The translations under genes were made by a program, and so were the position numbers. From assembly GCA_013396655.1 (NCBI GenBank), contig WBMV01000300.1:751419-815418 (forward strand): 64,000 nt of DNA. The letters run 5' to 3'. The notes under the pieces are model-generated. The model saw only the letters and a list, made by a program, of their open reading frames with translations, was not told the DNA's origin and ran no database searches. The stretch is from Campylorhamphus procurvoides. Taxonomy: Eukaryota; Chordata; Aves; Passeriformes; Dendrocolaptidae. Below are positions 1 to 9,652 of this stretch, piece after piece; positions within the stretch are counted from its first letter, which is position 1, and the number at the start of each line of letters is the position of its first letter.

Positions 1-256
1 CAGTAAAAGAATAGGGAATACACAACCAATAGGAAACCGGTAACTGGGTAGCTACCACCAATCAGAATACAGCATACAAATACAAGGGGGAATGACTATC
101 TATTTAATACAATAAATCACTATCTATGCTACAGAACATCTTTTAAAACATAAACTTCCGAGTTTTGAGGTAGTTGTCCGTTTCTGGTGTTGATCACTTG
201 ATAGAAACTGTTCATCCTGGTTATTTTGGCAGCCTTTGAGACAGTGTTCTCCGACA
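1..256 (-). mobile_element. LTR, U3 portion, minus strand, truncated by window start
   Basis: The minus-strand LTR begins at 256 (TGTCGGAGAACACTG) immediately after the polypurine tract. It shares the U3 pattern of the LTRs at 36499 and 46694, including the ATTGG boxes and the stretch around TGTATGCTGTATT. It carries about 53 extra A/T-rich bases near 86-140 that those LTRs lack, so it is a distinct subfamily. The TATA box and downstream LTR parts lie outside the window. Confidence 0.85.
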
Positions 257-411
257 TCTCCCCCGTTTGTGTTTAAAGCAGACACTTGGTTAACTGAAAT
301 AGACTTGAACAAAATTTGCTTAATACAAGAAAAAACACATGACATAAGAAGCAGGACTATCACTATGACAAACAAACCTGTGATCAGTGCGGGGGGTGGC
401 TGCCACTCCAT
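124..411 (-). CDS. Envelope transmembrane-tail-like ORF reading into U3 (unit 1)
   Basis: A 95-codon minus-strand frame. Residues about 9-30 form a strongly hydrophobic membrane span followed by Cys and Lys residues, as at the end of a retroviral envelope transmembrane subunit. The frame then crosses the polypurine tract and continues about 45 codons into U3 before a stop. Its position just upstream of the PPT is where env ends in a retrovirus. The surface subunit, fusion peptide and ectodomain are missing, so it cannot make a working envelope. The ATG at 411 overlaps the end of a proline-rich frame by 28 bases. The env assignment rests on position and the hydrophobic span; no envelope ectodomain motif is visible. 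Confidence 0.5.
   Translation of the reverse strand: MEWQPPPALITGLFVIVIVLLLMSCVFSCIKQILFKSISVNQVSALNTNGGDVGEHCLKGCQNNQDEQFLSSDQHQKRTTTSKLGSLCFKRCSVA
257..271 (-). promoter_or_regulatory. Polypurine tract (PPT) of unit 1
   Basis: On the minus strand the purine-rich run CACAAACGGGGGAGA lies directly before the LTR start. This is the position and composition expected for the plus-strand primer of reverse transcription. It matches the PPT of the provirus at 48552-48563. Confidence 0.85.
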
Positions 412-830
412 ATCTCGTCACTTCCCGGAGGAGCCATGGCATGCATGCCGCCGCCCTGCCGGGGGAGGGGAGGGTAGATGGGGGTGTAGCCGGCCGCTGG
501 GCAGGAACCCAATGACGTCAGTGTGCCCCCACCCCCCTCACTGACGTTGTAACAAGGGGGCGGGTCAGTGTGACTAGAAAAGACACCTTGGCCACCGCGG
601 GGCTCGGGATACGTGGCGCCGCTGCCATGCAGTCCCCTGCCATTTTCAGAGGGGGTCCCGCCAGCCTGCGGGGTCTCGTCGCCTGGCAGGGAGGGGGCGG
701 GGAGGTCCCCGTTGGCTCGCGGCTTCCCACCGGTCCACAGGGAGGGGGAAGGGAGGTCCCCGTTGGCTCGCAGCTTCCTGCTGGTCCGCAGGGAGGGGGC
801 AGAGGGTGTCTCGCTGCCATGCGGGCTCAT
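384..830 (-). CDS. Proline-rich ORF in the CpG-rich internal region of the ERV (unit 1), function unknown
   Basis: A 148-codon minus-strand frame in the sense direction of the element. It is rich in Pro, Gly and Ser and contains a 17-residue tandem repeat (core RANGDLP, present twice), encoded by the 51-bp DNA repeat at 687-808. An in-frame stop lies shortly upstream of the ATG. No retroviral matrix, capsid, zinc-knuckle or enzyme motif is visible. It may be a remnant of the gag-position Pro/Gly-rich region seen at 47283-47719, or non-coding GC-rich DNA that happens to stay open; plus-strand frames are open across the same DNA. Low confidence as a gene. Confidence 0.3.
   Translation of the reverse strand: MSPHGSETPSAPSLRTSRKLRANGDLPSPSLWTGGKPRANGDLPAPSLPGDETPQAGGTPSENGRGLHGSGATYPEPRGGQGVFSSHTDPPPCYNVSEGGGGTLTSLGSCPAAGYTPIYPPLPRQGGGMHAMAPPGSDEIWSGSHPPH
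513..547. promoter_or_regulatory. CRE-like palindrome TGACGTCA with an inverted half downstream
   Basis: TGACGTCA (513-520) is a perfect cAMP-response-element palindrome. ACGTCAGTG (515-523) and CACTGACGT (539-547) form a 9-bp inverted repeat around a C-rich loop. The same arrangement recurs 891 bases later (1404-1438). Its regulatory role is inferred from motif alone. Confidence 0.4.
687..808 (-). repeat. 51-bp minisatellite inside unit 1 (two copies plus a partial)
   Basis: CAGGGAGGGGG recurs at 687, 738 and 789, an exact 51-base spacing, with GAGGTCCCCGTTGGCTCGC shared by the first two. The period is a multiple of three, so the minus-strand frame gains a 17-residue repeat. The same array lies at 1578-1699 in unit 2. 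Confidence 0.9.
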
Positions 831-1014
831 GCCATGCTCTGGGGAGCCGCCGCCACCTCAGGGGGTCCAGCCATCGCTTCTATTCGCCGCGTTACAGGCA
901 GGGTTTGGCGGCTCGCCATCGCCACTGTCAGCACCACCGGCGCCGCTGTTGGTGCTGCCACCAGGATCAAATACAAGGGGGAATGACTATCTATCTAATA
1001 CAATAAATCACTAT

Positions 1015-1302
1015 CTATGCTACAGAACATCTTTTAAAACATAAACTTCCGAGTTTTGAGGTAGTTGTCCGTTTCTGGTGTTGATCACTTGATAGAAACT
1101 GTTCATCCTGGTTATTTTGGCAGCCTTTGAGACAGTGTTCTCCGACATCTCCCCCGTTTGTGTTTAAAGCAGACACTTGGTTAACTGAAATAGACTTGAA
1201 CAAAATTTGCTTAATACAAGAAAAAACACATGACATAAGAAGCAGGACTATCACTATGACAAACAAACCTGTGATCAGTGCGGGGGGTGGCTGCCACTCC
1301 AT
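1015..1302 (-). CDS. Envelope transmembrane-tail-like ORF reading into U3 (unit 2)
   Basis: This is an exact protein-level duplicate of the 95-codon frame at 124-411, displaced by the 891-bp period. It has the same hydrophobic span, the same read-through across the polypurine tract into U3 and the same overlap with the proline-rich frame upstream. The lack of protein change between copies fits recent duplication and is not evidence of selection. Confidence 0.5.
   Translation of the reverse strand: MEWQPPPALITGLFVIVIVLLLMSCVFSCIKQILFKSISVNQVSALNTNGGDVGEHCLKGCQNNQDEQFLSSDQHQKRTTTSKLGSLCFKRCSVA
1148..1162 (-). promoter_or_regulatory. Polypurine tract of unit 2
   Basis: Identical copy of the tract at 257-271, shifted by 891 bases. 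It precedes the U3 fragment of the second tandem unit. Confidence 0.85.
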
Positions 1303-1721
1303 ATCTCGTCACTTCCCGGAGGAGCCATGGCATGCATGCCGCCGCCCTGCCGGGGGAGGGGAGGGTAGATGGGGGTGTAGCCGGCCGCTGGGCAGGAACC
1401 CAATGACGTCAGTGTGCCCCCACCCCCCTCACTGACGTTGTAACAAGGGGGCGGGTCAGTGTGACTAGAAAAGACACCTTGGCCACCGCGGGGCTCGGGA
1501 TACGTGGCGCCGCTGCCATGCAGTCCCCTGCCATTTTCAGAGGGGGTCCCGCCAGCCTGCGGGGTCTCGTCGCCTCGCAGGGAGGGGGCGGGGAGGTCCC
1601 TGTTGGCTCGCGGCTTCCCACCGGTCCACAGGGAGGGGGAAGGGAGGTCCCCGTTGGCTCGCAGCTTCCTGCTGGTCCGCAGGGAGGGGGCAGAGGGTGT
1701 CTCGCTGCCATGCGGGCTCAT
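1275..1721 (-). CDS. Proline-rich ORF in the CpG-rich internal region of the ERV (unit 2), function unknown
   Basis: Second copy of the 148-codon proline-rich frame. It differs at two residues from the unit 1 copy, both inside or next to the 17-residue repeats (one Gly to Arg, one Pro to Arg). No known domain is visible. Confidence 0.3.
   Translation of the reverse strand: MSPHGSETPSAPSLRTSRKLRANGDLPSPSLWTGGKPRANRDLPAPSLRGDETPQAGGTPSENGRGLHGSGATYPEPRGGQGVFSSHTDPPPCYNVSEGGGGTLTSLGSCPAAGYTPIYPPLPRQGGGMHAMAPPGSDEIWSGSHPPH
1578..1699 (-). repeat. 51-bp minisatellite inside unit 2
   Basis: Copy of the 687-808 array in the second 891-bp unit, with one or two substitutions. Confidence 0.9.
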
Positions 1722-1858
1722 GCCATGCTCTGGGGAGCCGCCGCCACCTCAGGGGGTCCAGCCATCGCTTTTATTCGCCGCGTTACAGGCAGGGTTTGGC
1801 GGCTCGCCATCGCCACTGTCAGCACCACCGGCGCCGCTGTTGGTGCTGCCACCAGGAT

Positions 1859-2038
1859 CAAATACAAGGGGGAATGACTATCTATCTAATACAATAAATC
1901 ACTATCTATGCTACAGAACATCTTTTAAAACATAAACTTCTGAGTTTTGAGGTAGTTGTCCGTTTCTGGTGTTGATCACTTGGTAGAAACTGTTCATCCT
2001 GGTTGTTTTGGCAGCCTTTGAGACAGTGTTTTCCGACA
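1859..2038 (-). repeat. Partial third unit: truncated 5' LTR (U3 start only)
   Basis: These 180 bases match the U3 part of the 891-bp unit but end at 2038 at the LTR terminus, followed by unrelated DNA (AGGAAC). This copy carries about four differences from the U3 of the full units, more than they show between themselves. It is probably the remnant of the original 5' LTR. It lacks TATA box, polyadenylation signal, R, U5 and primer site. Confidence 0.85.
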
Positions 2039-5000
2039 AGGAACCTCTGCAACATGTATCTTCAGAGTCAACAGATCCCAAGCCAGCCCTTTAGAGAGCT
2101 CTTTCAGTAATGATAGTTTTTGTCTGAGTCTTTGAAGCAACCTCTAATGCGGGCTCTACATTTCTTTTCAAAATATAAGTGTGGGGTAACTGAAAACCAG
2201 AGTATAATCCTTCCCTTTCCATACTGCTGTAAGATACACTGGTTTTCCATCAATACTAAACTGATTCATTAGGATTTTCTACAATTGTTACTGTGACTTA
2301 ATAACATTCACTATAACAATATTCACACCATAAACAATTCACGCACAGGCACATAGGCAAAGAGATGTGTACATCTATATCCATGTGCGTAAAGGTACTC
2401 ATCAAAAATTCCCCTTCGGTTCAGTGAAATGCTCACACCAAATCCCTTAGTGTTTCTTAGTAGGCAGGGGTGGTACCTTGAATAGACTGTGTGTATGTGG
2501 GTTTCAGCCTAGACCTCACCGTCAGGGAAGGTCTTTCAAGTATTGCAAACTTGATGAGCTCTGAGAAGTGTCCCACTCACAGGGAGATGTTGGCACAGTC
2601 TGCTGCAGTTCTGGAGAGCAAAAAGGACTTCACCTGGGACCACTCTTTAAAGGGTTGCAAGGTGATTGCCTGCAGTCATCAGTCAATTTTCATCTTGGCC
2701 ATAACCCAAGTGGATAATAACTGAAATTATTAAAAAGTCCAGTAAGAATATTACCGTTTCATTCAACTAAGATTAATTTTTTCAGGTCTTGTAGCAGTGG
2801 TACCATTTCAGTCAGGCGATGATTCAGGCAAATAATTTACCAAGGTTGACAAGGATAGCTACTTATCCTTTTTTCTCCACTTTGGTCAAGCAGCTGATGT
2901 TCATGTTACAGTCAGAATTGTTCCCACATTTACAATGCAAGAACTCCTGATATGGTCAAGGGATGCTTCACCTCTCAACTGGTTTCATCAAGGTTTATCA
3001 GGAGCTCCTGGGATTGCAGAGCAGTCTTGAGTTAAACTGCATTTAGATAACTATAAATAGTGTATAAATTAATTATCTATTTTGAAGGAAGTATATTAAT
3101 GTATCTTTACTGAAAATTTCTTTCAAAATATTTAAGTTTTTTTTTTACAAGTAAGGCAAGTACCTAATTCAGAAAGTAATCTTTGAGTGACCAAAAAGAA
3201 AATAAGCTGGACTGAAAATATATGTGTGTCAAAAGGACATATACCAGGTGAAATAGTCTGTCAGCTGAGCAAATGGACTCCACAATGCTTTGACCCAGTA
3301 TCTTCTTCAAATTCTCCATTAGAATGATCAGAGACATATGTGTGAGACCTTTTTCTGTCTTGAGTCCCTCAGTACAGCAGTGGCCCTTCCTGGCATGGAT
3401 CAGCCTGCCTCACGATCTGCTCCATAGCCCAGGATGACAGTTCAGCCCAGCCAGGGCCCCCAGTCCCTGACCCGGTGATGTTTCTGGCCTGTCTGCCCCT
3501 ACTTGACTGTCCTTGGGCAAGCTGATTTCCTGCAGTGATCTCAGACATGGGTTTTTCCTATCTTTCCTAATGCTTGCCAACCCCTCTGCCGCCATCTGGG
3601 TGGCCTGACTACTTGCTTCCAGCTGTAGAAGCATGTCTGTGACTGAAGTGACAGCCTAGCTGCCCTGTTGTCACACACTCTGGAGAGCAGCACCCCTCCT
3701 GCTGCCCCTGATGTCCTCTCCAGCTACTCTGCCTGGACAGCCCCAAGTCTTTGATATCTCTAAAGCAAAAAGCTTTTCCAAGTGCTGTTGGTTTACCCTG
3801 CAGAACTGAATTCTTAAATCATTCCTACTCAGAGCAAGTGCGTGCTTGTGCAGCCATTAGGAAAGGGAACTAACTAGTTCGCAACCAGCACTATTGAGAA
3901 ATTAATGCCATGCTATTTCTAACGAAGACATTTGAGAACCTCAGAATTAGACTTTCCTATTTCTTATGGGTTTGTCTGTGCAATAGTACAAATGCCAGGA
4001 GTCCACAGAGAGCACAGTGTGGAAGGCAGCCTACAAACTACTGCAAAGCCTCATAAGGAATCAGATTTTAATTAGGCTGCTTGAGTAGTAGAACTGTACT
4101 TTGCAGCAGCAAAGCACAGTGTATGGCCCAGTGCCCTATGGATTGGTGTTGTGAAGGTACTTCAGTGAAATTATAGGGTTGTGATTTCCTATAGTTTACG
4201 TGAACAAGGGGGCTCTGTGCCGCAGTCAGACCTGCACTTCTCACCATCCCCCCAGCCTCTGATCACCCTCATGGTACTTCCTGTGGCATCAGGTAATTAC
4301 TGTCAGTCCATCCTGCTGAAACTAAATCATATAGCAAAAGGAATCACAAATAAATGGAATGCAGATTCATTGGGCAGCAAAGAGAGAATTGAGGGCATTT
4401 CGTGGGCAAGAAGTGAATGGATTTAGAAAAAAATTATTTCCCTTGAGACACCCTTCTGAGAAAAAGTGTCTTGGAAGCTGCCATGCTTGTATAGGGCCAA
4501 CATTCACTGGCTGTCCCTTGTATTAGGCTTTCCCTCCTGCTGTGCGGAAAAAAGATCTGATGCTGGGATATTGGTCCCATGAGAAGTCTCACATGGCAAA
4601 TTGATATATTTGCTGAGGCAAACACTGAGGTACTTACCACATTTAAAAAATGGAAGGTCGTACAGACTGTTTGGGGACTGGTGCCTGTTATAAACTTCAA
4701 ATTCAGTTCTAAAGAGTTACAGCCTTGTGGATCTGAGCTTCATGAATGATGTGATGTAAACATATAGTCCTAAAGCACACATTTTCCATGGACTGAAATT
4801 TAGGTTTTGAGGCAACACGTGATTTCTTCTAGACTGTTTTATATTTTCAGTAACCCCTTTACCTCAGTAACAGGATTCTCAGGAAACCTGGGGAATGTTT
4901 TCCATGTGTCAATCAAATATTTCCAGATATGTCATTAATTTCCCTGTGCTTCATCCTTGCATCTATAAAATGAAAATTGTTTGTATTGGTCGTGTCTAAA

Positions 5001-5972
5001 GGATATGTCTATTTTTTAGATATAATGCAATCTGGAAATACACAACGTGTATTTGAAGTTAGCATCCATAATCCAGAAAACTTTGCAAGAAATTGGTATT
5101 AAAATAAATTCTGAGAAGTGATCACTTTGAATGTGAGTTAAATTTTCAGATAATGAAATATTCACTGGTAATAGCATAGGAAACACAAACTTTATTTTTT
5201 ATACCTTTATGTTGTAACTTCTGTTAGTTTTGTCCATTTGAAGGTCTCTTCTTCCACTGAAGACCTTTTTTTCATTGACATAAAAGTCAATGAAGTTGTG
5301 AAAAATCTTTCCAAATTCTGCCATCATATAGAATTAATGCTTAGAAGTCTAACCTCACAAATAGAAGTAAATTTTAGCCAGAGCTAGGAAGAGTCCTGCA
5401 CATTCTGGTAAGCTATAATAATCTGTGACCCCAGGCCTTTAAAATAAGGATCTGGGTGGTGCCTTAGGGTTTTCATGAATTTGTAGATTTTTATACTTTT
5501 AGGTAGTTTCTCAAATATAGAGTAGCTATTAACCTCTAACCCTGTGTTAGCTGTCTTAAGGGTCAGATAATTGTTGGAACACCGTGCTTGGGAAACATGT
5601 ACCAGAGCTAAGACAACCAGATACCATGTTAGTCAAAACAAGAAAGCAAAGCCCAGCAACCTTGGAGAAGCTCCAATAAGGGAAAGTGGCATGAAGTAAG
5701 GGATCTTAAGACCTCCAACTCAATTCTAAGAGAGGCGTGCCATGAGGTGGAACTAAGGGAAGTTCTGGGTATGGACATACCCTAGATTGGATACAACCTT
5801 TAGGTAGGATAATTGAGTAGGGTTATAAAATTAGTATGCTGCCACGTAGACCAGGCTTTTCTGCTTTCTCCAGCTCCTACACTTTGTTGACATTTCTCAC
5901 ACACACAGTCACACACTTCCCGCTGCCCAGCTTGCTGTTGTGCCCTGCGTTCCCTGCCCCGCCCCCCCCCCC
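2039..5972. other. AT-rich non-coding stretch; one GC-rich block, no gene seen
   Basis: No recognisable gene or repeat family. A GC-rich block at about 3360-3740 stands out from its surroundings and contains a short minus-strand frame (74 codons, 3410-3634) that I do not recognise. The stretch ends in a C homopolymer at the assembly gap. Confidence 0.6.
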
Positions 5973-6072
5973 NNNNNNNNNNNNNNNNNNNNNNNNNNNN
6001 NNNNNNNNNNNNNNNNNNNNNNNNNNNNNNNNNNNNNNNNNNNNNNNNNNNNNNNNNNNNNNNNNNNNNNNN
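5973..6072. other. Assembly gap of 100 N
   Basis: Exactly 100 N, the conventional length for a gap of unknown size. It follows a GC-rich stretch ending in a run of 12 C (5961-5972 region), which probably stopped sequencing. Any reading frame crossing it is meaningless. Confidence 0.98.
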
Positions 6073-9000
6073 TCCCTGACCTGACCTCAAGAACCTCAAG
6101 TCCTGCCTGAAGGAAGATGAGACTGGTAATGGGAACTGGGTACCAGCAGGAGCTGGGGTAGCTGAGCTGCAGAGAAGCAGGTGCAAAAGGGAGTTTCTCC
6201 CTTGTTGATAGTAGGTTGGGAGGTGAGATGACTTGGACCCAGATGTTGCAAGAGTCAGTGTTCCCAGATTGTGGGTGAAAGGGTTTTTCATCTGAGAGGG
6301 GCAAGTTGTTGTCCCTTGTTTGCTTCAGTAAGACATAGCAGGGTGGCTCAGGGGTTGGGTGGATACAGCTGGGAATGAAATGAAAGGGAAGCCTTTTGGA
6401 TTAATTTATCCTGCATGTTTTGAAGCGGTGGTGCTTGGAAAAGACGTCACATGATATTCCTGAGGCTGCGAGCTCATCCTAGCACTGGTCTTTTCTATCT
6501 GTTACTTGCCAACACGTGTTGTACTCTTTTATACTTTTTATACTTTATATACTCTTTTATACTCCTTTATATTCTGTACCTCAAAACCCTATAAGTAAAA
6601 GAACTCTTCTCTACTTTGCCCACATAAAGGTGTCTTGAAAAGTTTTCTTCCCCTTTCCTTAAGGCAACAGGGTTATAACAGAAAATTGAACTGGGGCTTT
6701 TGTTAAATAAATGACACCTATTGATTTGCATTGCCTTTCATTCTAAGCCAATTATGTATTCCTTTTCATTAAGAAAAAGACATAAAATATCCCTTAGATA
6801 AATGTCTTAATCATCTGCCTTACTTTTAAATTCTGCTCAATATCATCTAAATCATTAATCGAAATTAATGCTGAACAGTATAGTTAATACCTTAAAAGAC
6901 ACACATTCTTTACCATTAAGAAGGACAAATACTACCTCTTCCCCCTCCTTCTATTTTTAAATCCTCTTTTATTTTATTCTCACTAAGGGGATAAGCATTA
7001 GAAGGGTAAAACTCAAATCTGTACATAAAGCAGTTATTTAATTTAGCATAAATTACATAATTCGTTAGATTTTACCTAAACTTAACTTTCTAAATCGTAT
7101 TTCAAGAGGTTATTCAGCCAAATGGAATACTGATTCTTATACTCATATAACTCTTACCTTAAGATAATTTGCCCATATTTAGGAAACAAAGTGAATTGTT
7201 CAAAAAGCTGATTTATAAAAGACTAAGCATTTCATTTCATATACCATGCTAGTAATTTCAAATGTTCATTTCCTTGCCTTTTTTAAAAAAAAAAAAAAGA
7301 CAGTGTGCAAGATCAGGTTAATAGAACTAGTTTATTATTTGTATGCTGTTCTGTGTCATTTCTCAATATAAAAACATTTTCTAAAGCACATAAAACTTTA
7401 AATCAGCATTGTTTTGTCATGTTTGATGCCTAAGGGTTTCGTTGATTTTTGATTTTTCAATTTTGTAGATGTTAAAAATTATTTTAGATNTGTTTAAGGA
7501 GTATCAGAGTAAAATATGCAGAGTTTTTGTAGAACAATGATAGCTGTGAAGGAATTGCAGTAATCCAGGAAAGTGAATGCAGTATAAATTGGTATAAATT
7601 TTTAAAAAAGCTTTATCTTTCTGAGAAAATCTTTACATTTGATTATAACTTGTTATTCAATTGTAGGATGAGGTAAACACATTTCTACAGAATTGAACAC
7701 TTATATCTTGGACAGGAACCTATTTGTGAGTAGATCCCACACAGGGAAATTTGCCTAAATAAGATTTAAAAGATAGTAAAAACTGGACAATTGATGAATA
7801 TGCTGAAAATGTACTCATTCTTGATAAAACTAGAATTCTGGTTGTTTTGGTAACTTAGCTGTATTGTTATAGATGCCTGGCTCAAACCTAGACCTAAGTT
7901 CCTGAAACAAAAACATCTACATGCAGAAAACATTTTGTATGTGAGAAATAAAGATTGTTCCATCTTTCATAACATAATCTTGTGGAATCAGGATGTTGAT
8001 GCATAGCTATACACCCTTTTCCCCTAGAGTTAGCATTTGCCTTAAAAACCCATTGGAACATTGGAGAATACCAGATGGTCGGATAGACACTAGATAGTTT
8101 TTGTTTGTATCATTTTAACACTGTGTAATTTAAAGTATCAAGAGCAAGGGAACTAAGAATAATTTTTCTGTTAGAGTACAGACACTTGCAATTACAGTGT
8201 GCTCTTTTTGTTGATAGCAAGATTTCATGCAACATATCAGTGGTAATTCAAGCAGCCTATTCTGTAATTTGGATGCAAGAGGTTGGCTGGTGATGATACC
8301 ATAGTTTCCCAGTTAGCAAAAAGCAAGGATAGGAGCACTCCATTCATCCCACTCTGTCAATTTGCCTACTGGCACTGGAACATGGAACCCAGGAGGAAGA
8401 TGCATGTACTCTGTGGGTGGCAGTTTGGAAGGCAGAACTAATCTCCACTCCCAAGTTTTATTTTATATATTTGATTTTCCTAGTAGTCAATGGGCAGGTT
8501 CATAGTTTGCAAGGGGTTTGCAGCCTTTTTCAGAGTTCTTCTTTTCTAAAATTCAAATATTTGCATCAACTATTTTAATAAATATTTTAATGTGATGAAT
8601 CTGTGTGGAAATCATCTATGGAGTTTAGTCGTTATCTAAAGCTTTTGAGAAAAGTAGTTATTTGCTGTTTTTAGTCCATTCCTGTTAACTCACTTAATTT
8701 TCTCTTGCTCACCTATGTCTTTGACCATCTGTAAAGCAACAGTAGCTGTCAGTAAAAACATGGTAGTTTTTGTTTCAAAAATATTAGAAACTTCTTTAAG
8801 GGGCACTAGACTAAGAACAGACATCTAGTAAAGATTCACAGTTCAGACTTCCTTCTGTATTTGAAGTCTGTACCAACATTTATGTTTGAAATGAAGGGGA
8901 AAGTAATGTTCTTAGAAAGATACAAATTTAAATTAAGGTATTGTATGAAAATGTGTATTTGTGCTCTCAGTAACCAATATTTTTATACTGCAGTCATTAT

Positions 9001-9543
9001 TCACCAACTAGACTGAAAAAATGAAGACAATGTCCTGAATAATATCATTCTCAGAGTAAAACATTAGTATCCAAATAAGGCATTTGAAGACACAAAAGGA
9101 AAAGGTAATGACATTATCCTTGAATCTTCATGACTTTCTTAAAGGTGAATGTATTAAATAAGAACTGCTGAAGTGTTGTTGGCACTGTTTTATGCATCCC
9201 ATCTGTTAGTCGTAACATTACATCAGCTAATTAATGCATGTTACCTTGTGTGTAAAACAACATGTACTCTGGTGATTGCAGAGTCAACCTGAAAGTGGCT
9301 CTCAATGGAGCTGTTTGGCTTTTTTGTGTCAGAAAGTTAGGGATTTTCACAGTGGAATTTTCTGTTTCCACTAAAATATTCAAGATTTAAAAATCTATAC
9401 TTTTTAAGAAAACTTTTGCAGAAAAAGAATTATCTTTAAATCATCACTTTTTGCTTTCTAGAATGCTTTGTTTTAAAAATTGAAAGGATTTTGTAATGCT
9501 ATTTTGTCTTTATTTTTCCACGCACTGCGTTTGATGTAGCTGA
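6073..9543. other. AT-rich non-coding stretch
   Basis: No gene found. It contains an A/T-rich short tandem array at 6522-6575 (degenerate TACTCTTTTATA units), an A homopolymer near 7285 and one ambiguous base at 7490. Confidence 0.6.
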
Positions 9544-9621
9544 TAGTGTGCTTCCACTGACATGTCATAGTATAAATTGTCAAAAATTGTATTATGACAT
9601 GACAGTAGCAATGGCACACTA
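9544..9621. other. Imperfect hairpin with arms of about 35 bp
   Basis: TAGTGTGC (9544-9551) pairs with GCACACTA (9614-9621). CTGACATGTCATA (9557-9569) pairs with TATGACATGACAG (9593-9605) with one mismatch. Pairing continues less perfectly towards a short loop near 9582. The size and shape resemble a microRNA precursor or the remnant of a palindromic mobile element. I do not recognise a known microRNA. Confidence 0.5.
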
Positions 9622-9652
9622 CTAATTAAATCTAATAAAGTCTGTCATATTT

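Larger units (their letters stand above)
77..967 (-). repeat. Tandem unit 1 of an 891-bp ERV-derived repeat
   Basis: The sequence from 77 recurs at 968 and again at 1859, an exact period of 891. By eye only about four substitutions separate units 1 and 2 (for example 104/995 and 685/1576). In minus-strand order the unit holds CpG-rich internal DNA, an envelope-tail ORF, the polypurine tract and the first 180 bases of U3. In unit 1 the U3 continues past the repeat boundary into normal LTR sequence at 1-76. Confidence 0.95.
968..1858 (-). repeat. Tandem unit 2 of the 891-bp ERV-derived repeat
   Basis: Near-identical copy of 77-967. At its left border the U3 stops at a CAAATACAAG stretch and is joined to GC-rich internal sequence (GGTGCTGCCACCAGGAT), instead of continuing into the rest of the LTR. 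The near-identity suggests recent duplication, homogenisation or an assembly artefact. Confidence 0.95.
1..2038 (-). mobile_element. Rearranged class II (ERVK-like) endogenous provirus, tandemly duplicated, cut by window edge
   Basis: On the minus strand this region begins at 2038 with an LTR start (TGTCGG) and contains U3, internal CpG-rich DNA, an envelope-tail-like ORF, a polypurine tract and again U3. The last U3 runs off the window at position 1. The LTR start and the sequence just before the polypurine tract match the provirus at 46694-48995, so they belong to one ERV family. No primer-binding site, R, U5, protease, polymerase or main envelope sequence is present in the visible part. 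The outer partial copy joins U3 directly to internal DNA, so the element was internally deleted before or during tandem duplication. The distal TSD lies outside the window and cannot be checked. Confidence 0.85.

Noticed and set aside
570..1044. Plus-strand frames of 138 and 143 codons in the left-end GC-rich DNA
   Set aside because: They are opposite to the element's sense direction and explained by stop-poor CpG-rich composition.
5800..6304. Frames crossing the 100-N gap
   Set aside because: They depend on unknown bases and show no recognisable domain.
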